Source: Diploscapter coronatus (taxonomy: Eukaryota; Nematoda; Chromadorea; Rhabditida; Rhabditidae). Taken from it: a stretch of DNA of 64,000 nt. Each line of letters starts with the position of its first letter. Within the stretch, counting starts at the first letter, position 1. Shown here piece after piece: positions 37,201 to 49,800 of the stretch. The stretch is taken from the NCBI GenBank assembly GCA_964036155.1, contig OZ038423.1, forward strand, positions 48,623,249 through 48,687,248, given 5' to 3'. The notes under the pieces were generated by a model. It worked only from the letters and a program-made list of their open reading frames with translations, was not told the origin of the DNA and did not search any database. A program made the translations under genes and the position numbers.

Positions 37201-37802
37201 TACCTACTTTTTATGGAAATGTATTCCAAGTTAATTAAAATAATATTTTCTAAATAAAAAACCAGGACTGGCCAATCGAAAATGTGATCGACGTTGCGGT
37301 CAAGTGCTTCAAGGACAAGACCGTCGTGCTCAGCTGCATGCCCTACTTCTGGAGGGAGAAGTACAAAAACTTTAACAGCGATGAGATGAGCTCTGCGCGA
37401 ACTGTGAGTTCAGGTTTTAAACTCAAATAAATAAATAACGATCTTAAATATTTCATTCTTATAATTTTAGAGTTAAAATTTCTTTGAAAAAAAAAGCATT
37501 CAATTTTGGCAAAATAATCAATTTTTGAGAGGACAAAGTTCAATCCGTTTACCAACCACTCCCATTTAGAAAATTTATACGTTATTCTTCATTATGAGTC
37601 TTTCCTTCTTTTCCAAATCGAATAAGTGCTTTGATGAAAATAAAAGATAACGACTTTGAGGGGGAAAAAATTTCAGCGAGCATACTCTCCACAGGAAGCT
37701 CCGAAGAGTCAGCAGCTAGTCGAAGAGAATCTTCCGGAAGCTCCAGAAAGTGAAAATAACGCAGATGTAGATTCGCCGCTTATCCTCGAATCTTGTCCCT
37801 GA
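31281..37802 (+). CDS. C2H2 zinc-finger protein, downstream tandem paralog
   Basis: Predicted 652-residue paralog of the gene at 22958-27307. Exons: 31281-31317, 31990-32087, 32251-32353, 32393-32490, 33145-33347, 33491-33560, 33606-33732, 34386-34560, 34884-35021, 35068-35167, 35544-35696, 35960-36190, 36736-36897, 37266-37403, 37677-37802. Fingers: IECSRCTTKKPNINAMKMH, WKCLECNVLKPSYGKLKEH, YKCNLCSQYVAKRRRKEH, CFSCSYPTCGFTHYRRSS, YCHLCKCYKSANEYGMG (His pair across a splice), YKCLFDGCGYQAPHKSN. The ELERLANLALQGLKD helix matches the paralog. It adds an N-terminal exon (MDPPQRPPNHQY) joined in phase. The tail is shorter and less acidic than in the paralog. Introns 1, 4 and 12 carry MITE-like elements; the 39-nt intron at 32354-32392 is at the lower size limit and ends in AAG. 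Exons 33491-33560 and 33606-33732 rest on phase plus weak similarity to the paralog and are the least certain part. Confidence 0.82.
31336..31540 (-). mobile_element. MITE family 1, copy A (zinc-finger intron 1)
   Basis: Ends read AGTAGACAGTCCTAGAGGGC and, on the other strand, AGTAACAGACCTAGGGAGGA. Inside are two direct copies of the motif GCGACCTACCCCCT (minus strand), separated by about 90 bp. The element begins about 20 bases into the first intron of the gene at 31281. Confidence 0.8.
32584..32907. mobile_element. MITE-like element with long terminal inverted repeats (zinc-finger intron 4)
   Basis: TCAAATCGGTACCTGGCTTT... at the left mirrors TCAAATCGGTACCTGAGATT... on the other strand at the right; the arms run through GGCTTCTTTT, about 42 bp. 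Interior of ~240 bp without a gene. It lies in the intron 32491-33144. Confidence 0.8.
36397..36579 (+). mobile_element. MITE family 1, copy B (zinc-finger intron 12)
   Basis: Terminal inverted repeats ATCAGTGACAGACCTAGGGA / ATCACTGATCAGACCTAGGG, with two internal GCGACCTACCCCC units. It has the same architecture as copy A in reverse. It lies in the intron 36191-36735. Confidence 0.85.
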
Positions 37803-38966
37803 CATCTCTATATACCAAATTTTCTACAGGTGAAAATTTTTAATGGCCACTACAATTGCAGTTTCTAGAAAAAATCTAACTAGGCCAGTATATTTCTGCC
37901 GATGATATTGTTTTCAGTACTAAAGGGGTGTATACCACTGCGCACAAAAATTCTAATTTAACTATTTTCGCTTTAAATGTCAGTTAGATTTACAGATTTA
38001 GAAAAATTTTATAGAAATGAATCATAATGAAAGACCTATCGACGATATTCGTTGATCAAGTGACCAGAATTTGGCTTATCCTCTCTACCCTTGCCCTATC
38101 CCTAACCTTATTCCTGGTTTTGATCTTACCCCTCCTTATTCCTATTATGCCATATTCTCATTTGACCCTCTTAGCCTACATTGGCTTTCGAAATCCCGAT
38201 TTTTATTTTACAACATCCTCGATAGTCAAATTTACCATCTACAACCGAACAGTAGAATGAAAATGATTGAAAATGCATTCTAGATGAGAAATATACTAGT
38301 ACATCAAAAATTAGTTTAAGCTTTACTATTTTGACAAAAGCAACTAATTATTTTCCGAGTATGACTATTTCGCGAGAAATATAACTTTTGTGCACAGTGA
38401 CCACTCCCCGTACGAAAGATTCCCGATATTCTGATTAAAATTTAATCTATGTAAAATTAACTTACTTGCATAATCATTTTTCCTATCTTTTGTTCATAAT
38501 TGAGATGTATATGAGTTTATATTATGGTTTTTCCAATCCTGTATTACCATTTAATATTCATCATATTTTTTAGAATATCGGTAATAAGTTGCAGTATTTA
38601 TATTTTATATTAATGTCGCCATATTTGTATATGTTTAGCCTGTAGTAATCAATAAATAACTGACTATCCAAACTTCTTTTCTCACATAACACAGTGAAGA
38701 TTATTCTCAAAATTCGTAAATTTATAAGCCATCAAATTCTACGCTATTACTGATTTTCCTGTTTCTTTTCAAAGAACTTTTCGAATATTAATTCTAATAA
38801 CTTTTCTAACAAATTTGAAAATTTCTATGAAAATTCAATAGACGGGAAACATCGATAATTAATCGAGGAATTTTTATCAATATCGATAGAGGAAGATAAT
38901 TTTCAAGTCCCTGTTGCAAAATTCTGTTAAGCTCGATTTTTCAATAGAATCAACGAATTTTTGAGA
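37803..38966. other. Convergent spacer between zinc-finger and acyltransferase genes
   Basis: AT-rich, with a C-rich stretch at about 38075-38135. AATAAA at about 38651 could serve as a poly(A) signal for the plus-strand gene, but it is 850 bases from the stop. No gene seen. Confidence 0.5.
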
Positions 38967-41900
38967 TCAAGAAAATTCGGGAAACTCCTTCGTGAAACTC
39001 TCTGCCAATTGGTTGTAGATGATTTTGACTTTGTCTCTGCCGAATTTGGTCAAATGGTTGGTATCGTCCATGAAGACCAGGTTCGTACTTTCGTCATAGA
39101 ACGTCAGCTAAAGATTTCGTCAGAATTTTCTTGCAAAAATCCTTACATTTCCATCTTTATTCCTTAAAAGAGGAAGGTAATCGTACAATTCGCAGATTTT
39201 GCAGCTAAAATTTAATTTTTCTTCGAGGAAACTAGAAAAATGCCCACTCTTCAGCGAGTTTTTCGAATCGCTTCCTTTCGAAGTAGTCGTCATAAACCAC
39301 GAGTTGGTTCTGAATTTACGCGTAAACCATATCGATTTTTGTTATCTTTCACTCGAGTCTTTTCGGTAAATTCGTTTAAATTTTAGGTTTGAGCAAGTCG
39401 AGACGAACTTTATGAAGAATCTTCAGTAGGCTATTTGGGAGCCACAAGCTCTCAGTCCATGTGAAATAGGGTGAAGGATGGTAGGCACAAGGTTCTTTTC
39501 TCACACTATTTTGCATGGCTTGAGGCTTCCAAGCTGCCCTTCAATAAATTAGTTCCAAATTGCCCCAGACCAGAAATTTATATTTCTCGACAAAGTAGGT
39601 GTTCATTTTACCCCGAACTCCTTCAAAGGCTTCTTCTCATTTTCCATGAAATCATTCATTAGTTTCGTGCATTGCCAGTGGCAAATAGGCATCGCTTGTA
39701 AAATGTAGATCTTAAATTTTTAAAGTTTCTAAACAAATCTTGGGAATTTTACCTTCTTGATATACCCCTGGCTTTCATACCATTGGGTAACGCGCAAGTG
39801 TTGCCGATAAACATCATCAGTTTGCAGTTGAGTGACATCGTTGAAGCTCCCCTTCCCAATGATTGGTCTTAAATTGTCGATTGAAGCATTTTCATTTACG
39901 ATATTGTTAGAATCGCGTAAAATTTCTTGTTTCAGCTTTTTCATTTTTCAGGATTTCTGCTTACCGATGAAGCATGATCACCAAGTCCGGCTGAACATGG
40001 CTCACGACTTTCTCCCACTTGATAGCCTGGAAGCAGATGTTTGGTGATTGCTTCTCGATGAGCGGTTCGCAGGCTGAAAATAAGATTTTTGCGAAGAAAT
40101 TTACATCTGCAGTATCAAATTTTTACGCAGTTTCATATGGGTTATTTTTTGCGACAAAAAATCAAGAAGTCTAGTTTGTTGTGCTAAAATTAGTTGTGTT
40201 TCATAAATAACACGGCATTTACTCGCTGACGTTCAGAGTAAAGGAGTGTAGTGTTGATGGCGCAAATACGCAGAGTGATGTTGGGAAATTCACGAAAATC
40301 AGCAAATTTGGAGGATTCATTCATCAAATTTTTCCCTCTTTAGTTAATGTGAGTGACTTGTAAGCGTAGTATCTAGAGAGGTAAAGATCGTTAGCGTGTA
40401 GATGCCGTGATAACGTAATGTGATAATGTGATCAGTATTTTTTTCGTTGTAAACTTTTTCCCACTAATATTTGGAAAGTCGCGAAATTCATGTTTCGAGT
40501 TTTCAGAACTCACCAACAAGACAGAACGCGTAAAACTCCTTGATAATATGCCGGAATGCCTCGTAGACGATGCCGCCCTGGTTGCATGCCCAGCTGTTGC
40601 CGATCACCAGCAGACGGAGTTTGCCCGTATGATTTCCCTAAATCTGATGATCAGTTCAACACAAAGTGGGGAGTTTTCAAAAATTGCTATTTTTCCATTG
40701 AAATGTTCGAATTTTAGTTTTAGTCCGGGCATGGCTATCATAAAATTGAACTATAATCTGTATGAATCGTGCAATGCGAAAGGAAGTTGTTGAAAAAGAG
40801 GGGTCATAGCAAGATCCTAGATCTTTTTTTTTTCAAGTTTTTGTTACAATATCATTATTCAAAAATATAAAGATATAACTTCGGAAAAAAATACCGGCAT
40901 TTTGCAGAGTCCCATGGGCGGCTTAACAACGGGATTGTCGAACTTTATGTGCTCGCAGTGTTCGATCGCGTTATTCTTCTCCACGTTCACCGTTCCCTCG
41001 AGATGGTTCATCGCTATTGCAATTGCTGAGATTTGATTGGTTAAGTAAGCTCACTTTCTAAGATAAACTATTTAAACTTGTTTCAGTCGTTAAGAATTTT
41101 GGAACTAATGTTCTTTTTAAATAATTCGTCTACAAGGATTAAACTATTTCAAGCAATTCTATTATTATTATTTTGTTTTTTTTTTTTAATTTTGACACCT
41201 ATTCGAAAATTCCAAAATGATTTTAGTACATCATTTTTAATTAAAAATAGTTCTGAGAAAGTAAATATCATATCATATCTCTAAGTTTGAAGATTTCTAA
41301 TTTTTTAACTCACAAAGATTCTTCGACGGATCTCCATGTTGCAAGTCGGCTCCATAGATATCATACTTCTTCGAGTAATCTGTCTTCCTCATTATCAAGT
41401 CCGGCTGCGTCAAGACCAGCGACCATCCAATCAACCCAATAGTTAGAATCAAAATTGCCAATGGAGAGAACTTCAGATACGGTCTCTCATAAACATAATA
41501 GATGATAGTTGAAATGACAACACTGAGTAAAGCACCAACGAGAAAAGCTAAAATTAAGCACTGAACGAGATTCTTCAAGTATTTTATACCATAGATATTG
41601 TCTTTAAAATAGGATTTGAAGATCACGTAGACGGGCCAATGGACGAGATAGAGTGAATACGATATGTCACCGATAAACGCCATCAGAGGGTTCGACAAGA
41701 TCCGAATCTAAAAACAATGAAGTCAACCATTAGGAATAGGTTCCTAAAGCGGATATGCCAAAGCGCGTTTCGGAGTAAAACTTTTAACAGGAAAGTAAAT
41801 TGGGTTGTAAACGAGCTTTCTGTGAAGTAAGAAATAAAAAACGCAAAAATCCGTCATCTAAAATGAACACATTTCCACAAATGAGACTGCTTGTGCGCGG

Positions 41901-44085
41901 GGTATTTTAACCGGAGTTTTTGCACAGAGACATTTCATAAAGTTTATCGTCGAATTAGATGGCGCTATTTGAGATATATTGAGTTTGAAGAGTATTTCCT
42001 CCCCAAATTTTCTTTTTCAACTATCACGCTTCTACCAAAAACGTATTTTTGCAAGAGGACGGAGCTTGGGAACTCTAAATTAGAAGCTAGTAGCTCTGCG
42101 AAACAGCGAGGTAAAAATAGTTTCTAACAGTTTACCACCCAATTTCGCATGGTTTGAATCTGGATGTTTTATAATAAGCGTCGAAACAGTTTCGTGAGAA
42201 CTTTGATACAGCAGTAAAATCACCTCATGATACTCCCCAATGACGATCAGAATCGTCGTGACAAAAGTGATTTCGACTCTGAGATGAGAGGGTTCTTCAG
42301 CCAGCCAGGAAAACGTGAACAGGATCAACCCAAATAGAAAATAAGCGATATAAGGAAGTAGTTCTTTGTCATTTCTAATGGTTTCGTCTAAAATACCGAA
42401 TTCTTAATTTTTAATCATACTATCTACCTTGGTTTGATTGACCCTTGCTTGGCGGTTCGGAATACTGAATTGAAATGAATTAATATAGTTTAAAAAGAAG
42501 ACCTACTTTCTGCTCAATAGGCCTTTGCTTGGTGATGATGAACGCAGTGATGCCTGCGCAAAATTGCCAAATCCTTGCAAATACGCAGTTGAACGCGATA
42601 GTTTGGTTAGCGAACAGATGAAATGTGAAGGACTTCCAGCCGATTCCTGAAATATTCTGGAAAAAAGTCTATCTTCATGATAATTGAAGAACTTTAGATT
42701 CTAAAAGTCGTGAATCGTTTAAATGTGATTGGTGAGCATTTTATGCGTTTTAAAAACTGCGGATTTAAGTATAGTACCGATGAAGAAAGCCATCGCCGGT
42801 ACGGAAAATCGTCTTTGAATCAGAAATAGCAACGGAGCTATTAAGTACCACTGGATTTCGACACATAGCGACCAAGCGTGAGTGAACAGATCTTCGGCGT
42901 TGGCTAGCTGGAATCAAATTGATTTAACTAAGTTTCGTCCAAATAAATTACTCGTGATAAAAATAAAGTTAATTCGTTTACTTATTCTTTGAAACAAATA
43001 AAAAATAATGAATCCACCAATTTCTCGTAATCCTGTTCAGCATCAACGTGAAATTTCAGGTTCGTGATCAATAAAACCGCTTTCTTGCCGCTCGAAGCAT
43101 TGATAGCGTAGTAAGACCTAGGCAAAAGTAAATACATCGAAATGAAGATCATCACCATCGCGAGGTAGTAGAGTGGGAAGATTCTCTGAAGTTTTCATAT
43201 TGAACAATAGATCTAAGGAGTACTTTCGTCGAAGGAGAGAAATATATAGGTGGATAAGCGCATGTGTGGTATCAGTTATTAGTGGCACAGAAAAGGAAAA
43301 TCATCGAAGCTAGAGCGTGCAGAGGAACACACACTAATTATGCCTCTATTTCTCTTCTCTGAACACACTATTTCATCGTAGGGTTGCCAGAGTCTGTTTG
43401 CCCCCGCTATGCTCGAATAATTTCTTTTTTGTGTGTTGACAATATGACATCGTCTTACGCATTGAAAATTTTCGAAAATATTATGTTAGAGATACAAAAT
43501 TGTAATTGTAAATACACATATTATAGGGAGTATATTGTAAGAGGAGGGTCTGAAGATCGTACTCGCTAGGTCAGATCTTGAAAGAGTACAGTAATTTGGA
43601 AACTAAAAGCCTCTTTAATCCTCAGCCATGTAAAATATCGTAAAACAAAAACTATTCTTTAAGATTTCTCATCATACATATTTCGTATGGCCTGAATGCT
43701 TGAAGTCTTGATACTTCATCAAAATAGTATAATTTCTTTTGTTTTGATGCTCACCTTGATTCTTCTGTAATAGAACGTCCTGAGCGTGGTGAGATTTATC
43801 GTTTCAAATTTATAGCAAATCATGGCAATCAGGTAACCGGAAATTACAAAGAACCTGGAAAAGAATCTTTTGAAGATGTCAATTTTAGGAAAGCAATCAT
43901 ACATATCCACTCCAATATATCCATTCGGGAAATATTTCGGGAAGAAATGATACAATAGTACCAGAATAATTGCCCAAGCTCTGAAAATCTTTAAATTTCA
44001 GAAAACTTCCAAAAGTTTACCTGAGCCCCTGAATATCGCGCCGTTTCGGGGCATTATTCTGCGGAAGAGCGGTCTTTTCCAACAT
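38967..44085 (-). CDS. Acyltransferase-3 / SGNH fusion (OAC-type O-acyltransferase)
   Basis: Predicted 709-residue multipass membrane acyltransferase. Exons: 44021-44085, 43903-43980, 43755-43854, 43018-43185, 42778-42907, 42507-42646, 42428-42464, 42224-42387, 41314-41707, 40895-41025, 40514-40637, 39965-40073, 39753-39867, 39612-39710, 39233-39309, 39147-39204, 38967-39107. N-terminal motifs typical of the family: RRDIQGLRAWAIILVLLYHF (the catalytic-type His), GVDMFFVISGYLI and RRIKRIFPLYYL. Exon 41314-41707 has GDISYSLYLVHWPVY. The last third is an SGNH domain: block I GNSWACNQG and block V MDDTNHLTKFGRD (Asp-x-x-His). So it has the OafA-like arrangement of membrane transacylase plus extracytoplasmic SGNH esterase fold, seen in nematode oac genes and bacteria. 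Unlike NRF-6-type proteins it starts at the acyltransferase domain, with only 16 residues before RDIQGLR. Substrate unknown. An acceptor-like TATATTTTAG lies 34 bases upstream of the ATG. Confidence 0.9.
39426..39545. mobile_element. Fold-back MITE, family 2 (intronic copy in acyltransferase gene)
   Basis: Left arm GGCTATTTGGGAGCCACAAG..., middle GGTGAAGGATGGTAGGC, right arm TTTTGCATGGCTTGAGGC. It lies in the acyltransferase intron 39310-39611 and shares order and sequence with 21066-21190 and, on the opposite strand, 5396-5543. Confidence 0.7.
43203..43578 (-). mobile_element. MITE family 1, copy E (acyltransferase intron, expanded)
   Basis: The left part (ACTTTCGTCGAAGGAGAGAA, then ATATATAGGTGGATAAGCGC) and the right part (CTCGCTAGGTCAGATC preceded by TATAGGGAGTATATTGTAAG) match the minus strand of copy B with divergence. 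At about 376 bp it is twice the usual length, so it probably holds an insertion or is two joined fragments. Confidence 0.5.
43590..43715. mobile_element. Decayed family 2 MITE copy
   Basis: TTTGGAAACTAAAAGCCTCT, CTCAGCCATGTAAAATA and GTATGGCCTGAATGCTTGAA recall the family 2 arms in order but with many changes. It sits directly beside a family 1 copy in the same acyltransferase intron. Confidence 0.4.
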
Positions 44086-44184
44086 CCCTTACGAGGGTTT
44101 TTAGTTCATTGGGATTTCCTAAAATATAAAATGAAGTTTCAAAATAGTAGAGACAATAAGAAAAATCAGGACTCCTTGAAATTA

Positions 44185-44343
44185 TATTGTGAGCGCTCGA
44201 TTCTTGGAGGTGCAAATGGGGTATGCCTATGTGGGCGGGACCTAACGCACGGCGCAACAGCTCAAACAGCTGCGTTGTACAATAGGCTCTGCTCACAATA
44301 GCATATCCCATTTTGTATCTTCAAGAATTGGGCGCACACAATA
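44185..44343. mobile_element. TA-flanked fold-back element upstream of acyltransferase gene
   Basis: Ends at TA dinucleotides. The arms TATTGTGAGCGCTCGATTCT / TATTGTGTGCGCCCAATTCT continue with similarity for about 60 bp. It ends about 65 bases upstream of the putative trans-splice site and 100 bases from the acyltransferase start codon, so it occupies the proximal upstream region. Confidence 0.7.
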
Positions 44344-46805
44344 CAGAGCTGAGGTTTCCCAAACGAAAAATAACCAAATTTAAAAACTAAGGGAACATCA
44401 AGAAACTATGAAATGACACAGAATTGCAAATACTTCCTTTGAGTGAAAATTTCACTTTGAGAATTCGCTATTTGTATTTGAGGCTTCGATTGCAAAATTT
44501 TGAGATCGCTGTAACAAAAACAAGCACATCTGTGGTTTGCTCATGGTTTTTATCTGAGAAAGGAGGAGATTTTACCGACACTGTAAAAATAATAACTCGT
44601 CGGCGGTCGAAGGATAAACAAATTATTCTGACCCTTAAAATGAAAGAAGAAAGCAATGAATAAAATTTCGGCGAAATTTTAAACGGAAGCCTATTAAAGG
44701 ATGATTAACTATTATTCGAATCCCTTCTGAAAGTGTTCAAGAAGAATATGTAGGATTTCACTTCAAAATCTTCGAGAGAGTGGAGTTTTGTGGAAATTTC
44801 GAATAGTCATATCATAATGATAAAAATTTGTTCGATAAAAGTGTGAATATGATTTTATTTTATTAATTTTTTTTCCGATCCCCATATTCTGATCATTATG
44901 ACACGATGGCATAATAATAACAGTTATTTTATCAGTTAAAACCGTAAGACGAGTGAATTTGTGTAGATGTATGATCTAATAAACAGGTATAAATGCCACA
45001 TTAAGCTTGAATTATGAGAATTGAATTCAAATAAAAAGTTGACTATTTGCTAAACCTCTCTTAAACGTAATTATTTTCTGGTTTACCTAAAAATAAAAAT
45101 AACCCCACTTTTATAAAGAATTTTTCCGCGTCAATTTAGACATCATTAGGCTGAGTTGAGATTTATTCTCTTAATCCCACGAAAAGAGTTCTTTGTTGTA
45201 TATCTCGGCTAGTCTAAATTCGCTTTCTATCGTTCTAAATGATCACACTATATTAAGAAATATCTTAAAATTTAGCATAGTATCGTAAATTACAAGTAAC
45301 GAAGAACGTCTAAACATAAAATTCAAACCAACGATAACATTTTATATTTTAAACAGGCTACTTTTTACATCAAATTTATGTATCATAGATCAAATAATTT
45401 GAATGAAAAAGTGAAATTTCACTCGTAAAGTATCATGTTCATGTGCATGCTCACATAATATGTAATTTCTTCTCGGTATTGCAAATGAACTCCTTTTCCG
45501 CTTCAAGGCTAGAAAAAAGCTGATTTTTAAAATTTAACGGATCGTCGCATGTGTCGTCTGTTTAAACAAGCGAAAAAATCTCGAATAAATATAATATTTT
45601 GGCGCGAAACGTGTGACGATTTTCAATAAAAGCTAAAAGGACAAAGAAATCGGAAAAGTTACCTACTCTTTGTGGAATTTTCACGCGGAAACCTGCTAGA
45701 TTTTAGAAAAATTGCCAAAATTTTACGCCTTTTCATGGCTAGAATAACTTAGAAATGATCAATAAATCGAAATTTTATTATTGCAAAGTGGATTTCAGAT
45801 ATGTAAAACAGTTTTCTAGTTGAACCCTTTCACCATGAATTTGAACATGGATAAAAGATCAAATCATAGTGAAGATGGGTTCAATTTTCAAAAAAATTCA
45901 GTTTAAACCGTGAAAAATCTAAAAATTTATTCTTGCATTTAAAATGAAAAACCGTTTACTTAGAATATACTGTAGAAAATTTCTACTCGTTTACGCATCT
46001 AACTTACTTACCAGTAAATTTCAGAGTAATTAATATCTAATCTATCATGGGAAAAATAAAATAACCTTTTAAAATTAAAAATGAAAATTTTGATAAGATC
46101 AATTTTGGATGTTTACATTAGAAAATGGTTCAATGTAAACTTCACTTATTTTGCAAACTGTTCATTTCAAAATATGGATAAAATTTAAAAATGAGTGAAA
46201 TTTAGAAGGAACCTAAGAAAATGCCCGTAATTGCACAAAACGTATGCTTTTTCAATGCAAAAATTTTAATCGAGATTCACAACTCCTGAATCAAATATGT
46301 GTATGAATTTGGTGAGGAAATTAAAATACCTATGAAAAATCTAGGAAAACTTTCTACTCGTAATTCAGTCAAAGCCATTCGAGAATAAAGTCGAAAAAGT
46401 GAGTACACAATTTACCCATGAAAAGATACAAGATCTCTTGAAAATCGACATTTCTAAAACGTACGTTAGAAAACTCATTTTCAAGAAGCATTTTTAAATT
46501 TCAAAAATTTCAGAAAATTATCCAATACGTATATAATGATCTAATCATTATATATATACAAGTTTTGTAAATTTTTAGATAATTTTGAAACTCATTAATT
46601 TTCCCGTATGTATCTATTATTTTACTTGGTTCATTAAAATTTTGAAGTTTGAGGAGTGATAAATTGGCTTACTGTAGTTACTCTTTTCTGAGAAATAGTA
46701 AGGAGAAAAGAAAAAGGGCGGTAACTACAAGAAGTTATAAATTTCATAAAGAGTTGAAAATGAATGCGAGTAAAATAATAAAATGATCAATACTTTTGAA
46801 TAAAT
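44344..46805. other. Spacer between acyltransferase and UGT genes
   Basis: About 2.4 kb of AT-rich sequence upstream of the acyltransferase and downstream of the UGT, both on the minus strand. No exon-like GC rise, domain or repeat was recognised. Confidence 0.55.
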
Positions 46806-49800
46806 TTAATGTTTCTTCTGTTTGATGCAATTGGATGACTTGAGTGCGTGGGCATACGAAGGAGGCTTGATTGAGTTGGCCGTCGCGAGGATGCGTCGCT
46901 TCATTCGGCCGTATCTGAAATTAGATTAATATTTTTTTTAGGATTTAAAACTAATTATAATCCTGAATTTTTAACTTTCGAGTATTACATTTCGATCTAT
47001 AAAAAGAAGGAACTGTTTGTAATAACGTGCGAAAAAGGATATGCTCATCAGACTGAAAATGTAGAATTCAATCATGCAAAGGATAGTGCAATTTAAAAAA
47101 AAAAAAAAACTGAAATAAAATTCTGCAGTAAAATAATTGAAAAAAATTATTTTGGGGATACCTATGAACAATCCACTTGACGAGTTTGAAGATGCCATAG
47201 GCGATGATCAACCCGAGCAGGTAGACGTCCACATTGTAGTACTGCAGTAGCGACAGATGGCCATGATTCAGACGCAAATGCAGGAGAGGGGGTGAGGAAC
47301 CTGCAGTTCTTCTTTTCTATTTTTGTCAATAATTGTCTTGAAAAAATATTTTTCGAAAACTCATGATTACATAATTTAACATTCCTTATTATCGATTAGA
47401 AATGCTAGCTTTAAACACTTTTACCACAGGAAAAACCGTATTTAATTTTTTTTTTAAAAATCCGACTAACCAGAAAGTCGGACAAGCCGGAGCAGCTCTT
47501 CCCTCGACCTGTGGATGTGGCCCGTGAGCAGGCGGGACGCGTGTTGAGCATTTTGGACATAAGTGCTGGAAAAATTAAGTTTGAAAAATCCGTGAAGATA
47601 AAATTTTCAAATTCTTCGATCATTTTATCCAATTTTTATCTTTACTTTTTCAACGAACTTCTTATTCAAGTCAAACGAAAGTAGATTTTAACAGAGCTGC
47701 CGTAAATAAATTCGAATAATTTAAAACCATCAAAAATCCTTATTTTTATAGACAAGTTTCGGAATTTTCTAGAAGCAAACAAAATAAATCAAAATTTTAT
47801 GCCTATTCCATCACTTTTCCATCGTGCATATTAGAAAAGCTTTTCTATTTCATAAAAATCAATAAAATTTCTGAAAATGCCCCACTTTTGTATTTGCTTG
47901 TCGTCCTTGAGCACTGCCTTCAAAGCATCTTTGACTTTTTCGGCAGTGATCGTGAACTTGTCGAGTGGGTACGAGTAACCGTGCTCTGCAGCTACCGCAG
48001 AATTCGAATCCTGAAATTTTTTTAAACCAGCTTCTTATAATTTTGATCCTTTTTCCTTGTATTATTCCCCGAGAAAAAGGCGAAGAACACAGCTGACCAA
48101 ATTTTCGTCTATATTTAAATTTGCCGAAGAAATATTTCAATTACTATCTTCTGAGGTATATTTCAAAGTGCAATATACTTTAAGATAAATCTGAAAACTG
48201 TTCCATCTAACGAATGCGATGTGAGAATAATGATTTCAAACAATCGATAATAAAGACAAAATTTAGGTTAAATTACCTGATCCCCAAAAACGGGCAATGT
48301 AATGAGAGGCACGCCGAAATAGAGCGCCTCCAGGATGGAGTTCATACCGCCGTGCGTGATGAAGGCTTTCAGACGGGGGTCCGCTGAAATTTAAATCATT
48401 TTTCCTATCTTTTGCTCAAACCCATCGACAGAATCGAGAAGAATCGTGATTATTTTATATTTTTTATTTTCAAACTTATAAAATTTTTAATTGTATTGGA
48501 TCTTAATTAAATCGTTACTCAATTATTTATGAATCCCAAATAGCTCAGAACTTTTCGCCTATTACTTTAAACCCGTAAAATTCAGAGAAAAAGTAGTCAT
48601 TTTCAAGCTATCAGATGATGTATCAACCAAAATAATGCACCTTTTCCTAGTCTATAATTTTGAACCCTGTAAAAATCGATAAAAAATCTTTCAACTAACC
48701 TAGCAAATCCACCTGCGGCACCCAGCTCTGATAGTGGACGTTTGGATGTGTGAAATTGGCCTGGAAGTTTTTGGAACTTTTCCACACGAACTGGTAGTCG
48801 GGGAACGAGCGGAACGCGTCCAAGAACGCTGAAAAACCTAACCATAAAAATTAGATGTTTCAAAATTCTGTAAATTTCCTTCAAATTTTATACCATCATA
48901 TCACTTTTGTTCATTCTACATAAAATGTCTCAGCTCTCGTAATATTTAATTTAGAAATTTTTTTTAAAAGTATTGCAGTACCGAATACCGCATCGCTATT
49001 TCAAAACGACTAATTTTCTGTGCGATAATACACTTTTCTTATACTTTGTAAGACATATTGCAGCTTTTCTTTCTTTTGCTCTCTTTGAGATTTTCTCTAT
49101 CGCTTTCCTCATTCTTTGCTCCAATTTCTCAGAATTGCTGAATGTTTTCTTTTTCTGCTTTCAATCAATAAATTTATGCGTTGTATCACGATATTGTTCG
49201 TTATTCGATCGTTTCGCTTTACTAACCCGACTGCGAGTAATACCCCAAGTCGCACGTTTTCAAAATCCGCTTCGAAAAACCCAAATTTCCCTGAAATAAG
49301 ACTCGACTCTTCTCTTTTCGTCACCGGCACCGACACGATGGTCTTTTTGAATTAATGAAAATTGCGGAGGGTGGAAACCGGTTTTTACGTTACTCTTCTG
49401 ACTTCTCGCCGATATTTTCTGACCAGTTATCAGCAATCACGAACCGCCCCGTACACACCCGCAAATACCCGCGCTTATCAATTCACCGATCGGGTCCGAG
49501 TCGGCGAAATTACTAACCTAACATTCTCCCGCAATCAAAATTATCCCCGTCTCTTTCAACCTCCTATCCTACAACACGTGAGAAAGATAGCATTTAATTC
49601 TGTCGAAATTTAACCTGAAATTTTCTCAGTCTGTTTTTGAACTGTATCCTACAACACATGAAAAATCCCGCCAATTTCGTAATTAATTTCTGAAAAATGC
49701 ACCCGAATTATCACATTCGTTTTCGGGTATCGAGACGAAAAAGGTCCTGAAACGCGACGTAAATCAATTATCTGATTTCCTCCTGACAGAGAAAAGGACA

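Noticed and set aside
39868..39944. In-frame extension MKKLKQEILRDSNNIV before the acyltransferase exon at 39867
   Set aside because: No acceptor there gives the phase needed after LVIMLHR; the TTTAAG at 39868 does.
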